From contig NZ_CP071953.1 of the NCBI RefSeq assembly GCF_020084865.1, positions 1,674,001-1,738,000 on the forward strand: DNA of 64,000 nucleotides, in the 5' to 3' direction. The position numbers were made by a program, and so were the translations under genes. The notes beneath the pieces were generated by a model. It was not told the DNA's origin. It worked only from the letters and a program-made list of their open reading frames with translations, and made no database searches. Origin of the DNA: Candidatus Kaistella beijingensis (GTDB taxonomy: Bacteria > Bacteroidota > Bacteroidia > Flavobacteriales > Weeksellaceae). This document shows, one piece after another, positions 44,345 through 53,009 of the stretch. How positions within the stretch are numbered: position 1 is the first letter of the stretch; each line of letters opens with the position of its first letter.

Positions 44345-45367
44345 ATGACCATGGAAAAAGACCAACTTTTTTTTGAAGATTTTTTACATAAAACAGCCGA
44401 TGAATTCTTTGCCTTACCACAAAGCGGTTCTTCAAGAAAGAATTATGTTGGTAGAAGTTCAGATAAAAAATACATCATTACTTTTAATGAAAATCTCGCC
44501 GAAAACGAAAGTTTCTTCTATTTTTCAAACATTTTTTCTGAGTTAAATTTAAATACGCCGCAGATTTTTAAGATTTCTGATGATCGAACATTGTATGTTC
44601 AGGAATATTTGGGTGGAAATACTTTATCGGAAATCATTGAAAATGAAGGACTTTACGATCGAACTGAACTTTTAGTGAAGCAGGTTTTGGAGAACCTTTA
44701 CGAACTGCAAAACAAAACAGAAAATAAAATCGACTGGTCAAAATCTTTCGAATACGAAGCTTATGATGAATTCCCGATAACGAGCGACCTTTTTTATTTT
44801 AAAAGTTTTATGGTGGATGTTTTGGAAATCCCTTACCACAAAGGAAATTTGCTGAAAGAGTTCAAAACACTCACGCAAATATTAGAGCATCTTGAACCGA
44901 AGGGTTTGATGATTCGCGATTTTCAGGCGAGAAATATCATGGTGAATGAAAATGATGAGGTATTTTCTATCGATTATCAATCCGCGATGAACGGACCTTT
45001 GATGTATGATGTGGTTTCATTTCTGTTTCAGGCGAAAGCAAATTTCCCAAGCGGTTTTAAAGACGATATGTTGGAATACTATTACTCTTTGTGGAAAGAT
45101 GAAGTGAAAATCTCTCAACTAAAGAGTTCGGTAAAGCCTATTCAGCTCATTCGTTTTATGCAGGTTTTGGGAGCTTACGGTTTTCGGGGACTAATTCAGA
45201 GAAAACCGCATTTCATTTCAAGTATTGATCAGGGAATTGAAAACCTCTATAATTTTTCAGAGTCTTGGGAAGAAATGAAACATTTCCCTGAACTCAAAAG
45301 AGTGATTAAAGAACTGAAATCGGATGTAATGAAAACTAAAATTAATTCTTTGATTATTAACCATTAA
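44345..45367 (+). CDS. AmgK-like sugar kinase (phosphotransferase family)
   Basis: A 340-residue APH/choline kinase-fold protein. The catalytic loop reads MIRDFQARNIMV, with the catalytic Asp and the Asn in place (D and N of the usual H-x-D-x4-N) but Ile where His is usual. A DFG-equivalent Asp follows in FSIDYQSAM. In Pseudomonas, AmgK phosphorylates MurNAc and GlcNAc at C1 for reuse in the cell wall. It is followed by a RapZ C-terminal domain and a MurU-like gene, which supports this role. Confidence 0.8.
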   Translation: MTMEKDQLFFEDFLHKTADEFFALPQSGSSRKNYVGRSSDKKYIITFNENLAENESFFYFSNIFSELNLNTPQIFKISDDRTLYVQEYLGGNTLSEIIENEGLYDRTELLVKQVLENLYELQNKTENKIDWSKSFEYEAYDEFPITSDLFYFKSFMVDVLEIPYHKGNLLKEFKTLTQILEHLEPKGLMIRDFQARNIMVNENDEVFSIDYQSAMNGPLMYDVVSFLFQAKANFPSGFKDDMLEYYYSLWKDEVKISQLKSSVKPIQLIRFMQVLGAYGFRGLIQRKPHFISSIDQGIENLYNFSESWEEMKHFPELKRVIKELKSDVMKTKINSLIINH

Positions 45368-45527
45368 GGAAAATAACACATTTATTGAATGAAACCCTTA
45401 GTTCTCAACTTAAAAAATTCTGATTGATCAGAATAGCTTAATAATATGAAGGGGAAAATTCCTTAAAGTCTTAATTATCTTTATGGTTTAATGTATAGTT
45501 TTGAAAAAATGATATTATAGTATAAAT

Positions 45528-45938
45528 ATGAGTTTAACAGTAGAAATACACAGTTTTTCCTATAAAAAAGGAGGAATCCCAAAAGACGATTCCGGAAATG
45601 GCGGCGGATTTACTTTCGATTGCCGCGGAATTCTAAACCCAGGAAGAATCGATGAATACAAACAACAAACCGGTTGCGATATCGGTGTTCAAGAATATTT
45701 GGAAGAAAACACGGTAATGCCCAAATTTTTGGATCTGATAAAAAATCTTGTTTCCATCAACATTGATAATTACTTGGCGCGTGATTTCGAGCATCTGCAA
45801 ATCAATTTCGGTTGTACGGGTGGTCAACACCGTTCTGTTTATTCAGCCGAAAAAATGGCGCAGTTTATCAGAGAAAAATATCCACAAGTTACCGTGAAAT
45901 TAAATCACGACGAGCAACCACAACTTAATTATAAGTAA
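45528..45938 (+). CDS. Stand-alone RapZ C-terminal domain protein
   Basis: A 136-residue protein matching only the C-terminal domain of RapZ (the N-terminal P-loop kinase part is absent). Conserved blocks are IHSFSYKKGGIP, GGGFTFDCRGILNPGR and FGCTGGQHRSVYSAEKMA. In E. coli this domain binds glucosamine-6-phosphate and controls the small RNA GlmZ. Here it lies between a likely MurNAc/GlcNAc kinase and a likely nucleotidyltransferase, so a link to amino-sugar sensing or handling is reasonable (inference). Confidence 0.88.
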   Translation: MSLTVEIHSFSYKKGGIPKDDSGNGGGFTFDCRGILNPGRIDEYKQQTGCDIGVQEYLEENTVMPKFLDLIKNLVSINIDNYLARDFEHLQINFGCTGGQHRSVYSAEKMAQFIREKYPQVTVKLNHDEQPQLNYK

Positions 45939-46002
45939 TGAGTAATAAGCAATGAGTAATCAACTCAAAATATTGCTTATTACCCATTACTCATCACTTA
46001 TA
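45931..46002. repeat. Intergenic palindrome of taatgag/ttatta words
   Basis: Left 45931-45960 and right 45972-46002 are reverse complements with small slips (ataagtgatgagtaat-type). It overlaps the rapZ-like stop codon and lies 5 bases before the next ATG. No U-tract follows. Confidence 0.65.
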
Positions 46003-46006
46003 TTTT

Positions 46007-46720
46007 ATGAAGGCATTAATTTTTGCGGCAGGAAAAGGAACCCGGCTAAAACCATTTACCGATCATCATCCTAAAGCCCTGGCTTTGGTGAACGGAATTC
46101 CTTTATTGGAAAGAAACATCAAATATTTGCAGAGTTTCGGCATTAATGATTTCGTGATTAATGTGTTTCATTTTGGGGAACAGATTGTGGAGTTTTTGAA
46201 GAAGAACGACAATTTCGGGGCAAAGATTGACATTTCTGATGAGCATGATGAACTTCTGGAAACAGGAGGCGGCTTGATGTTTGCAAGAAGGTTTCTGGAC
46301 TTCGGCGAGGATTTCCTGATTATGAATGCAGATATCTTGACCAATTTGGACCTCAATTATTTTGTAAAATTTCATCAGGAAAAGAAAGATTTTGCTACTT
46401 TAGCAGTATCCGACAGAAAAAGCTCGAGAAAATTGCTGTTCAATCCGGAAATGATTTTGAAAGGTTGGCTGAATGTACAAACTGGCGAACAGCGACTTGC
46501 AGAATTCAACAAAGGATTTAAACCATTGGCTTTCAGTGGAATTCATTGTGTGAATCCCGAAATCTTTAATAAGATTAAAAGAACCGGAAAATTCTCCATC
46601 ATGGAAGAATACCTCGATTTGATGAGCTTGGAACGAATTCACGGATATGAACATTCTGCTGATTTGATTGATGTAGGCAAGCCCGATTCGATTGCAGAAG
46701 CCGAAAAAATTTTTAAGTAA
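46007..46720 (+). CDS. MurU-like sugar-1-phosphate nucleotidyltransferase
   Basis: A 237-residue nucleotidyltransferase with the NTP-binding signature AAGKGTRLKPFT and Lys in HPKALALVNG; the metal-binding Asp lies in MNADILTNLD. In peptidoglycan recycling MurU turns MurNAc-1-phosphate into UDP-MurNAc. The order AmgK-like / RapZ-C / MurU-like fits this pathway, but UDP-GlcNAc or other sugars remain possible. It ends right before the LOG-family gene. Confidence 0.85.
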   Translation: MKALIFAAGKGTRLKPFTDHHPKALALVNGIPLLERNIKYLQSFGINDFVINVFHFGEQIVEFLKKNDNFGAKIDISDEHDELLETGGGLMFARRFLDFGEDFLIMNADILTNLDLNYFVKFHQEKKDFATLAVSDRKSSRKLLFNPEMILKGWLNVQTGEQRLAEFNKGFKPLAFSGIHCVNPEIFNKIKRTGKFSIMEEYLDLMSLERIHGYEHSADLIDVGKPDSIAEAEKIFK

Positions 46721-47479
46721 ATGGGAAAAATAAAACGCGGAAAAGGCACCACAAAAGCCGTCACCGGTGATTTACTAGAAATCGACCAAAAAGTTCAGAG
46801 TTCCTTTAAAGAAAAAACTTGGGACGAAACCATTACCAAAGACAGCTGGATGGTTTTCAAAATTATGGCGGAGTTTGTGGATGGGTATGAAAGATTGGCG
46901 AGAATTGGTCCATGTGTTTCTATTTTCGGTTCCGCAAGGTTGAAGGAGCAGGATAAATATTATCAAGTTGCTGTAGATATTGCGGAGAAAATTACTGAAA
47001 TCGGTTTTGGCGTCATCACAGGAGGCGGTCCCGGAATTATGGAGGCAGGAAATAAAGGTGCCAGAAAAGGCGGTGGAAAATCCATCGGTTTGAATATAGA
47101 ACTGCCTTTCGAGCAGCATTTTAATCCGTATATCGACAAAGGTTATTCCATGGATTTTGATTATTTTTTTGTGAGGAAAGTGATGTTCATCAAATATTCT
47201 CAGGGATTTATTGTAATGCCGGGAGGATTTGGGACTTTGGATGAACTTTCGGAAGCAATTACCTTAATTCAAACCAATAAAATCGGTAGATTTCCAATTG
47301 TTTTGGTAGGTTCAAAATTTTGGAGCGGACTTTTAGATTGGTTTAAAGATACTCTTCTAGAAAACGGAATGATTTCCGAGGAGGATTTGAATCTCTATCG
47401 AGTAGTTGATACCGCTGAAGACGCCGTTGCACACATTAAGGCATTTTACGATAAATACACCGTGAACGTAAACTTTTAA
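46721..47479 (+). CDS. LOG-family (TIGR00730) nucleotide-phosphoribohydrolase-like protein
   Basis: A 252-residue Rossmann protein. The conserved ITGGGPGIMEAGNKGA and MPGGFGTLDELSEA (PGGxGTxxE) motifs identify the 'lonely guy' family, which in plants and bacteria cleaves nucleotide 5'-monophosphates, including cytokinin ribotides. It starts directly after the preceding stop with no gap. The substrate in this organism is unknown. Confidence 0.9.
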   Translation: MGKIKRGKGTTKAVTGDLLEIDQKVQSSFKEKTWDETITKDSWMVFKIMAEFVDGYERLARIGPCVSIFGSARLKEQDKYYQVAVDIAEKITEIGFGVITGGGPGIMEAGNKGARKGGGKSIGLNIELPFEQHFNPYIDKGYSMDFDYFFVRKVMFIKYSQGFIVMPGGFGTLDELSEAITLIQTNKIGRFPIVLVGSKFWSGLLDWFKDTLLENGMISEEDLNLYRVVDTAEDAVAHIKAFYDKYTVNVNF

Positions 47480-47520
47480 TTGGCATTATATTTGAGTTTA
47501 ACACAACACATAAAGAAAAG

Positions 47521-47991
47521 ATGAAAAAGTTTTTACATATTTTAGGAGTTTTTGCGTTGATGGCGATAATGAGTTTCGGAGTTGCAGATTTTTATTCATC
47601 AATGACAAAAGTAGATTATGTGGAAGGGAGCAAAACGCTTAAGTTTACAACCAAAATGAACACGTCTCACATTTCTGACGCTATAAAAATTAACCCCAAT
47701 ACGGCAGGATTTGAAGCAGAAGTAAAGAAATACGTTAATAGTAATTTCGATTTATACGTAAACGGAAACGCCAAAGTACTCACTTTCACAGGAAGCCAGG
47801 TAAACGGTGAATCGGTTTGGGTTTATTTTGAAGCAGGTGGTGTCACCGACATCAGTACTTTAAAAATCAAGAACACGATTTTACTGGGAGCTTTTCCGAA
47901 GCAGTTTAATCTAGTAAACATCGCTTATAAAGGGAATCAAAAAACAATGAATTTCCAGCGAGGAAAAGAAGTTAATGAGGTAAGTTTTTAG
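47521..47991 (+). CDS. Exported DUF6702-like protein
   Basis: A 156-residue exported protein. Signal peptide (about residues 1-22, cut near GVA), then beta-rich sequence with FYSSMTKVDYVEGSKTLKFT, the style of DUF6702, which is found next to M1 metallopeptidases in flavobacteria; no such peptidase follows here, but a probable decayed gene does (48078-48428). Function unknown. A terminator follows at 48012. Confidence 0.7.
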   Translation: MKKFLHILGVFALMAIMSFGVADFYSSMTKVDYVEGSKTLKFTTKMNTSHISDAIKINPNTAGFEAEVKKYVNSNFDLYVNGNAKVLTFTGSQVNGESVWVYFEAGGVTDISTLKIKNTILLGAFPKQFNLVNIAYKGNQKTMNFQRGKEVNEVSF

Positions 47992-48011
47992 AAATAAGTT
48001 AATAACAATAC

Positions 48012-48043
48012 ACTCCGTTTCACGAATGAAGCGGATTTTTTTT
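48012..48043 (+). terminator. Rho-independent terminator
   Basis: Stem tccgtttca / tgaagcgga (one G-U pair) with an 8-nt T-run. Confidence 0.85.
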
Positions 48044-48077
48044 GTTTTAAGGTAAAGAATTAAAGCAAAATGGCCCG

Positions 48078-48428
48078 ATGTATTGTTATTTTAATGAGTA
48101 CCATTACAATTATTCTCCGCAGATAAATCAGACGGGGCGGAAAAAACATGGTGATGTTGAAAAACCGAAGCAGAACCGAGCCGATGTTTTAAGGATTAAA
48201 AAGATATGATTGAATAAGAAGAAAACCTATTCCCACCTTTAAACGAGCGAAAATTTTAGGGGACAAACAGAAAATGATTGGCTATCAACCCCAAATTAAT
48301 ACGTTCAACAACCTAAAAATAGACGTTCATTAAAGAAACGCAGGTCTAAAAGACCGAAACCACCTGGTTTTGATAAAAAATTCATAGAAAATTACATTTA
48401 TCATAATGGTTCTTCGGTGAAACGCAAA
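48078..48428 (+). pseudogene. Probable decayed Lys/Arg-rich coding sequence
   Basis: The 495-bp gap between 47991 and 48487 holds one frame that stays protein-like through three in-frame stops. It reads MYCYFNEYHYNYSPQ and RKKHGDVEKPKQNRADVL, then after stops KNRRSLKKRRSKRPKPPGFD and FIENYIYHNGSSVKRKKK. I do not recognise the family. The consistent charge and codon pattern across stops suggest decay of a basic protein, but chance composition cannot be ruled out. Confidence 0.3.
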
Positions 48429-48463
48429 AAAAAGCCGTCTTTCACGAGTTGTGAGACGGCTTT
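48424..48463 (-). terminator. Rho-independent terminator of the DUF5689 operon
   Basis: Stem aaagccgtct / agacggcttt with loop, and an A-run on plus that gives U-run on the minus transcript. Confidence 0.88.
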
Positions 48464-48486
48464 ATCTTATTTACAGATGATATATA

Positions 48487-49893
48487 TTACTGAACTGCAA
48501 TATTATCCAACTGAATTGTTGTCGTAATTCCGGATCCATTTCCAACATATTTAAACATTACGAAACCGTCTCCTGAAAGATTTGCAGGGAACTGGTAAGT
48601 TCCAGCCGGCGCCAATGTACCATAACCGTTGGTCGGGGTTTTAGGAACGGTAAAGTTAGAGGTAATATCCGTTAATGTTGCAGAAGTTGCATCCCCAAGT
48701 GGAGTGTAGTTGGTGGAGGTATAAACTTTTAAAGCATCACCGTTGTAAAACCCAACATTTACGTTGAAGCTCAATTTTTTTCCTGGCACGAATTTCACCG
48801 GAACAATAAAGAATGTTTCAAAAGGACCTGTCCCAGCGTTTGCAGACAATTGAATATACTTATTTCCAGAGAACGTCTTCAACTGCCAATATCTGTTACC
48901 CAAAATAGGATCGTTAATATATTTAGGGAAATCTTCTTGGTTCGTCGTGGTATAACTTTCGAAATTTTCTGTGAAAGTATCTAAAAATGTTACTGCAGAA
49001 CCTCCTTTTGGTGGAGTTGGATCAAATCTTGTTCCTGTTGGAGGTATTTTCACATCATCCAAACTTCTGATAATCATTTGGAAGTTCGTGTTGTATTTGC
49101 TTACTACAAAAGTTAAAGCGCCTGCTCCTTTAGGTAAAAGTGATGCACCGTAAGTCGAGAATCCAGAACTTCTAAGTACTGTTGCGCCACCAAAAGCATC
49201 TTCAATTTTGCGGTCTGTATCAACACCTGCTCCTGCAACATAATCGATGTACGATTTGTTCACCGGATAAATTTCTGAGATATTAAACTGAACATTTGGC
49301 ACGGTAACCAACGTGTTGATGTATTTATCTTGAGCTGCGGTATTCAAATCAGCCAAAGCTGTTGGTTTAATCGTTACGACATCCATTTTACTACCGTTGC
49401 AAACCCCTGAAATATATCTTGGGAACAATGAGGCAGGAATTCTACCGATCGCGTAAGTTGGGTCTACAGAACCAATTTTTTTAACACCTCTGTCCAATCC
49501 TAAACGAAGACCGTTTGCACGGATTCTAATGTGGCTTCCTACAGGGAAATCAGCATAGTTACTTGCTCTGTCAACTTCCATTTGTAATCCAACCGTTGGA
49601 TTTTCAGGTTTATCCTGGAAAGAAATTGTTTTGTAGAAATTACCATTTTCATCTGAAGAGACTACGTAAGCATCAAATATTACAACTGGATCATTTGCGC
49701 CGCTAGGAATTAAGATATATCCAGATGCAGGAGTTTTTGCCACGAAATCTGCCATTGAAATCGTAGGAGCATCAAATTTATTGGTGCAATTAATCGGCGG
49801 AGTTTCCCACTCGTCTTTATCAACACAAGAGCTTAAAGTAATTGCGGATAGCGCAATAACAAAAGCTGATTTTAAATATTTTCTGATATCCAT
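48487..49893 (-). CDS. DUF5689 surface lipoprotein
   Basis: A 468-residue exported lipoprotein with lipobox LSSC (Cys 23). The N-terminal OB-like DUF5689 region (residues 30-280; VGLQMEVDRASNYADFPVG) is followed by a beta-sandwich 'choice-of-anchor J' type domain (residues 310-468; FTENFESYTTTNQEDFPKYI). It is 31 bases downstream of a SusC-like TonB receptor, so it probably works as its surface partner. An extracellular nuclease-like gene is divergent from them. Confidence 0.88.
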   Translation of the reverse strand: MDIRKYLKSAFVIALSAITLSSCVDKDEWETPPINCTNKFDAPTISMADFVAKTPASGYILIPSGANDPVVIFDAYVVSSDENGNFYKTISFQDKPENPTVGLQMEVDRASNYADFPVGSHIRIRANGLRLGLDRGVKKIGSVDPTYAIGRIPASLFPRYISGVCNGSKMDVVTIKPTALADLNTAAQDKYINTLVTVPNVQFNISEIYPVNKSYIDYVAGAGVDTDRKIEDAFGGATVLRSSGFSTYGASLLPKGAGALTFVVSKYNTNFQMIIRSLDDVKIPPTGTRFDPTPPKGGSAVTFLDTFTENFESYTTTNQEDFPKYINDPILGNRYWQLKTFSGNKYIQLSANAGTGPFETFFIVPVKFVPGKKLSFNVNVGFYNGDALKVYTSTNYTPLGDATSATLTDITSNFTVPKTPTNGYGTLAPAGTYQFPANLSGDGFVMFKYVGNGSGITTTIQLDNIAVQ

Positions 49894-49924
49894 TTTATTG
49901 TTTTTTATTTTTTGTGATTAATGA

Positions 49925-52801
49925 TTAGAATCTAACTTGTAAGTTAACAAAATATGATCTTCCCTGCGTGTACCAATATTTTGGTCCGAATAAAGGATAT
50001 TCACGATCTTTTTCTTGGGAGAAGGTATCAAACTTCACGTTTCTCACCTGTTCAAAACCACCAGTGATGTACTTTGTATTGTCGAGAATATTATTAACTG
50101 AAGCAGTAAGCAGCACGTAATAACTTCCAAATCTCCAAGATTTACCAACGTTTGCATTGATGAAAAAGGCAGAAGGAAGTCTTGTGGGTGCGAGAAGCTC
50201 GCGTAATCTTTCTTCGGTCACTCCGGAATATGGTGTCCCAGAAACTGGATTCTGTACAAAAGATTCAGTTCTCATAAGTGCAGAAGGATTCAGGTAATTA
50301 TCATCTAAGTAATTCCAGTTTGCACCAAACCACCAGTATTTTGGTGAATTGTAACGGAATCCTAAAGAGTAACCTTGTTGCGGAGTTCCACCTTGTTTGT
50401 AACCTTTTAAGTATGCTTTTCCAAAATCAGCGTAAGATTTACCGTTGCTGAAAGTTCCCGTTGCATCGGAAGCAAAATACACTTGAGGATCATTTCTAAA
50501 AGTAAAATCACCATAACTCGCTAAACCTTGTAAAGATAGTGTAGGGGTTACTTTAACATCAATGCCAAGTTCGGCGCCCATGTTTCGTTTTTCAACGTTA
50601 GACATGATTTCAGTTACGAAAGCACTTTGTACATTCGAAGTTTCACCGTCCTGACCTTGTTTTACTAAAGAAATTCCATCTGCAAAAAATCTCTGAAGGT
50701 TGGTATCGTTTTGTGTATCAACCAAATAACCGGTTAAACGCATTTTAATGAAAGGAGTATTCATAATGTAACTCAAATCATTTGCGTTGATTACGGTATT
50801 TTTAATGTTTGGAGAAGTTGCAGCGTTTACTCTCGGGTTTATGAATAAATCTTCTAGGAACGGTGCCTGCGAAAAATAGGCTCCATTATAAACTAGGAAA
50901 TTTCTACCATCTATTTTGTAAACAGCCTGTCCTTTCAAACCGAAATCCCAGAAATTATAATTCCCACTATCTCCAAATGAGTCTTGGTAAAGGTAATGGC
51001 GCATTAAACCTTCTCTTGACGATGTTGAATATCCTGCCAAAGCCGAAACAAAAACATCAAATCTACCGGATTGAAATTTAAGTCCAGGATTTACCTTGGC
51101 TTCCTGTCTTCTGAAAATGTAATTGTATCCCAATTTATCACCAACTCTTTTGGTAACATCAGCTTCACCTTCATCATATAAGCCGGATTTTCCCGGATTA
51201 TTTGTTGCAGCGAAAGGATCGCGGTTCAAAACAAAATCAGCTCCCAATAAATCCTTCACTTCTCGGTAAAGTTCTGAATTATAGTTTTGGTAAGATAGAT
51301 TTAATAAAAATTTAGTGGTATCTGTAAAGTTATAAACGTAATGCGTTGCAGCGTTGAAAATCTTATCATCACTCACATCGTTTACCTGATAATATAATGC
51401 TCTTTTCCCTGTAAAACCATAATAGGTTTGTGCAGGCTGATTCACATTTCTTCTGTAGAGCGCATCCCAATTAATTTGCGTAAACAAAGGATCGCCATTT
51501 TGCCAACCTTCCATCGCTGCTTTATAAGCCTCTTGAGCGGTTGTAGGCACCGGAGAGTTCGGATTGTTCGGGTCTGGCCAAACAGAAGCATTTGGATCTA
51601 ATGAATCGTAATAACTTGGAAGGTTTCTATAATAAGTTGGCGACGGATTAGGTACATTTTGCCAATCTAAACGCGCACTTTTATCTTTTCCGAACTGGTA
51701 AGAAATCGCTGTTGCCAAACTTGATTTTTTGTTGATCTTCCAGAAATCCTGCAATTGGATAATCGGTTGGAAGCCTGCGCGAACCCTCTCGCTTCTTTTC
51801 TTTCCATCTTGCCATCCCCAATAAGAATTGTAGTGAACCCCTTGATAATTATAAACTTCTTGTGTACTTGGGCTTGAAGTTGATCTTCTGTATGGTGCTG
51901 CAAAAGCATTTAGTGTCATCGTATGAGAATCACTGAATTTTTTCTCAATTCCTAAGTATGCTCCGTAAGCATCATAAAAAGTTCCTTCATTAATACCTTC
52001 TTGTGCCCATCTTCTGGCTCCCATTGCTGTGAAAGCCCATCCGTTTTTGCTCATTCCGGAAGTGTAGCGTAAAGAGGCTCTGTTTCTGTAATTTCTGTTG
52101 GTTAAAGAGTAAGTAGCCTGGAAACCTTTACGATATTCGCTCGCATTGGTGTTTTTATAAACAACGGAACTTGCACCACCGAAAGCGTATTCTGAAGGAG
52201 CGTGATTTGCGGCAACTTCCGGATATCTAGTAATCTCATTGAGTCCACCCCAATTTCCGAAATCAACATTTCCGTTGTCCGATTTCACCATCGTTACTCC
52301 GTTCATCATTGTTTCACCAGATCTGCCATCAATTCCTCTTGGTCTGAACCAGTATGCGCCTAAATCAAAAGCAGCAATTCTGCTGAAAACGTCCTGTGAA
52401 GACTGCAATAAACCTACGGTTGTACTTTGGCTGGTGTTTTCTTCCTCGCCACTATTCTCAATAATGGTAAGACCCTGATCAGCTCCCGAAAGTGAAGAAT
52501 AAAGGGTAATTACACCCAAATCTTTTCTTTTTTCGTCTTTTACGTCAAACTCCATTACTTTGGTTTCGTAACTCGGTTTGGTAATTACAATTTGATAATG
52601 GCCAGACTTCAGATCAACAAACTGGAAATATCCAATTTTATCTGCTTTCACATCATTACCAGAACCTTTCAAATCAACCTCCGCACTTTCCACCGGCTTT
52701 CCGTCGGCATCTTTTAAATATGCAAAAACGGTAGTTTGTGCAAAGTAAAAAGAAGCGGGAAGCAGCGTAAATAAAGAGATTAAAGATAGCTTTTTAATCA
52801 T
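49925..52801 (-). CDS. SusC-like TonB-dependent receptor
   Basis: A 958-residue outer-membrane transporter. Signal peptide (about 1-21, cut at YFAQ), carboxypeptidase-regulatory beta domain (residues 22-105), plug with GIDGRSGETMMNGVTM, and a long barrel ending QVRF with the C-terminal aromatic. The barrel contains many Tyr/Gly-rich strands. Co-transcribed with the DUF5689 lipoprotein and divergent from a secreted nuclease-like protein, which suggests uptake of nucleic-acid breakdown products or phosphate (inference). Confidence 0.92.
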   Translation of the reverse strand: MIKKLSLISLFTLLPASFYFAQTTVFAYLKDADGKPVESAEVDLKGSGNDVKADKIGYFQFVDLKSGHYQIVITKPSYETKVMEFDVKDEKRKDLGVITLYSSLSGADQGLTIIENSGEEENTSQSTTVGLLQSSQDVFSRIAAFDLGAYWFRPRGIDGRSGETMMNGVTMVKSDNGNVDFGNWGGLNEITRYPEVAANHAPSEYAFGGASSVVYKNTNASEYRKGFQATYSLTNRNYRNRASLRYTSGMSKNGWAFTAMGARRWAQEGINEGTFYDAYGAYLGIEKKFSDSHTMTLNAFAAPYRRSTSSPSTQEVYNYQGVHYNSYWGWQDGKKRSERVRAGFQPIIQLQDFWKINKKSSLATAISYQFGKDKSARLDWQNVPNPSPTYYRNLPSYYDSLDPNASVWPDPNNPNSPVPTTAQEAYKAAMEGWQNGDPLFTQINWDALYRRNVNQPAQTYYGFTGKRALYYQVNDVSDDKIFNAATHYVYNFTDTTKFLLNLSYQNYNSELYREVKDLLGADFVLNRDPFAATNNPGKSGLYDEGEADVTKRVGDKLGYNYIFRRQEAKVNPGLKFQSGRFDVFVSALAGYSTSSREGLMRHYLYQDSFGDSGNYNFWDFGLKGQAVYKIDGRNFLVYNGAYFSQAPFLEDLFINPRVNAATSPNIKNTVINANDLSYIMNTPFIKMRLTGYLVDTQNDTNLQRFFADGISLVKQGQDGETSNVQSAFVTEIMSNVEKRNMGAELGIDVKVTPTLSLQGLASYGDFTFRNDPQVYFASDATGTFSNGKSYADFGKAYLKGYKQGGTPQQGYSLGFRYNSPKYWWFGANWNYLDDNYLNPSALMRTESFVQNPVSGTPYSGVTEERLRELLAPTRLPSAFFINANVGKSWRFGSYYVLLTASVNNILDNTKYITGGFEQVRNVKFDTFSQEKDREYPLFGPKYWYTQGRSYFVNLQVRF

Positions 52802-52862
52802 GTTTAAAATTTATTTTTTTGCTTTTTATAATCTAACAATCAGTTCATTAAATTAAGGAAGG

Positions 52863-52870
52863 CAAATTTA
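52863..52870 (-). promoter_or_regulatory. -7 promoter element of the TonB receptor operon
   Basis: Minus-strand TAAATTTG followed by CC, about 61 nt before the ATG at 52801. Confidence 0.55.
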
Positions 52871-52975
52871 CGTCTAAAAATCAGTATCATAAAACTTTTT
52901 AACAAAAATTACTTTAATATTTCATTAAATTTTTAAAGCTGATAAATATTACGATTTTCAATGGCAATTTATTGT

Positions 52976-52983
52976 TAGATTTG
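52976..52983 (+). promoter_or_regulatory. -7 promoter element of the endonuclease gene
   Basis: TAGATTTG followed by CAA, 26 nt before the ATG at 53010. It is divergent from the receptor promoter. Confidence 0.55.
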
Positions 52984-53009
52984 CAATTCAAAACTATTCT
53001 GTATTAAAA

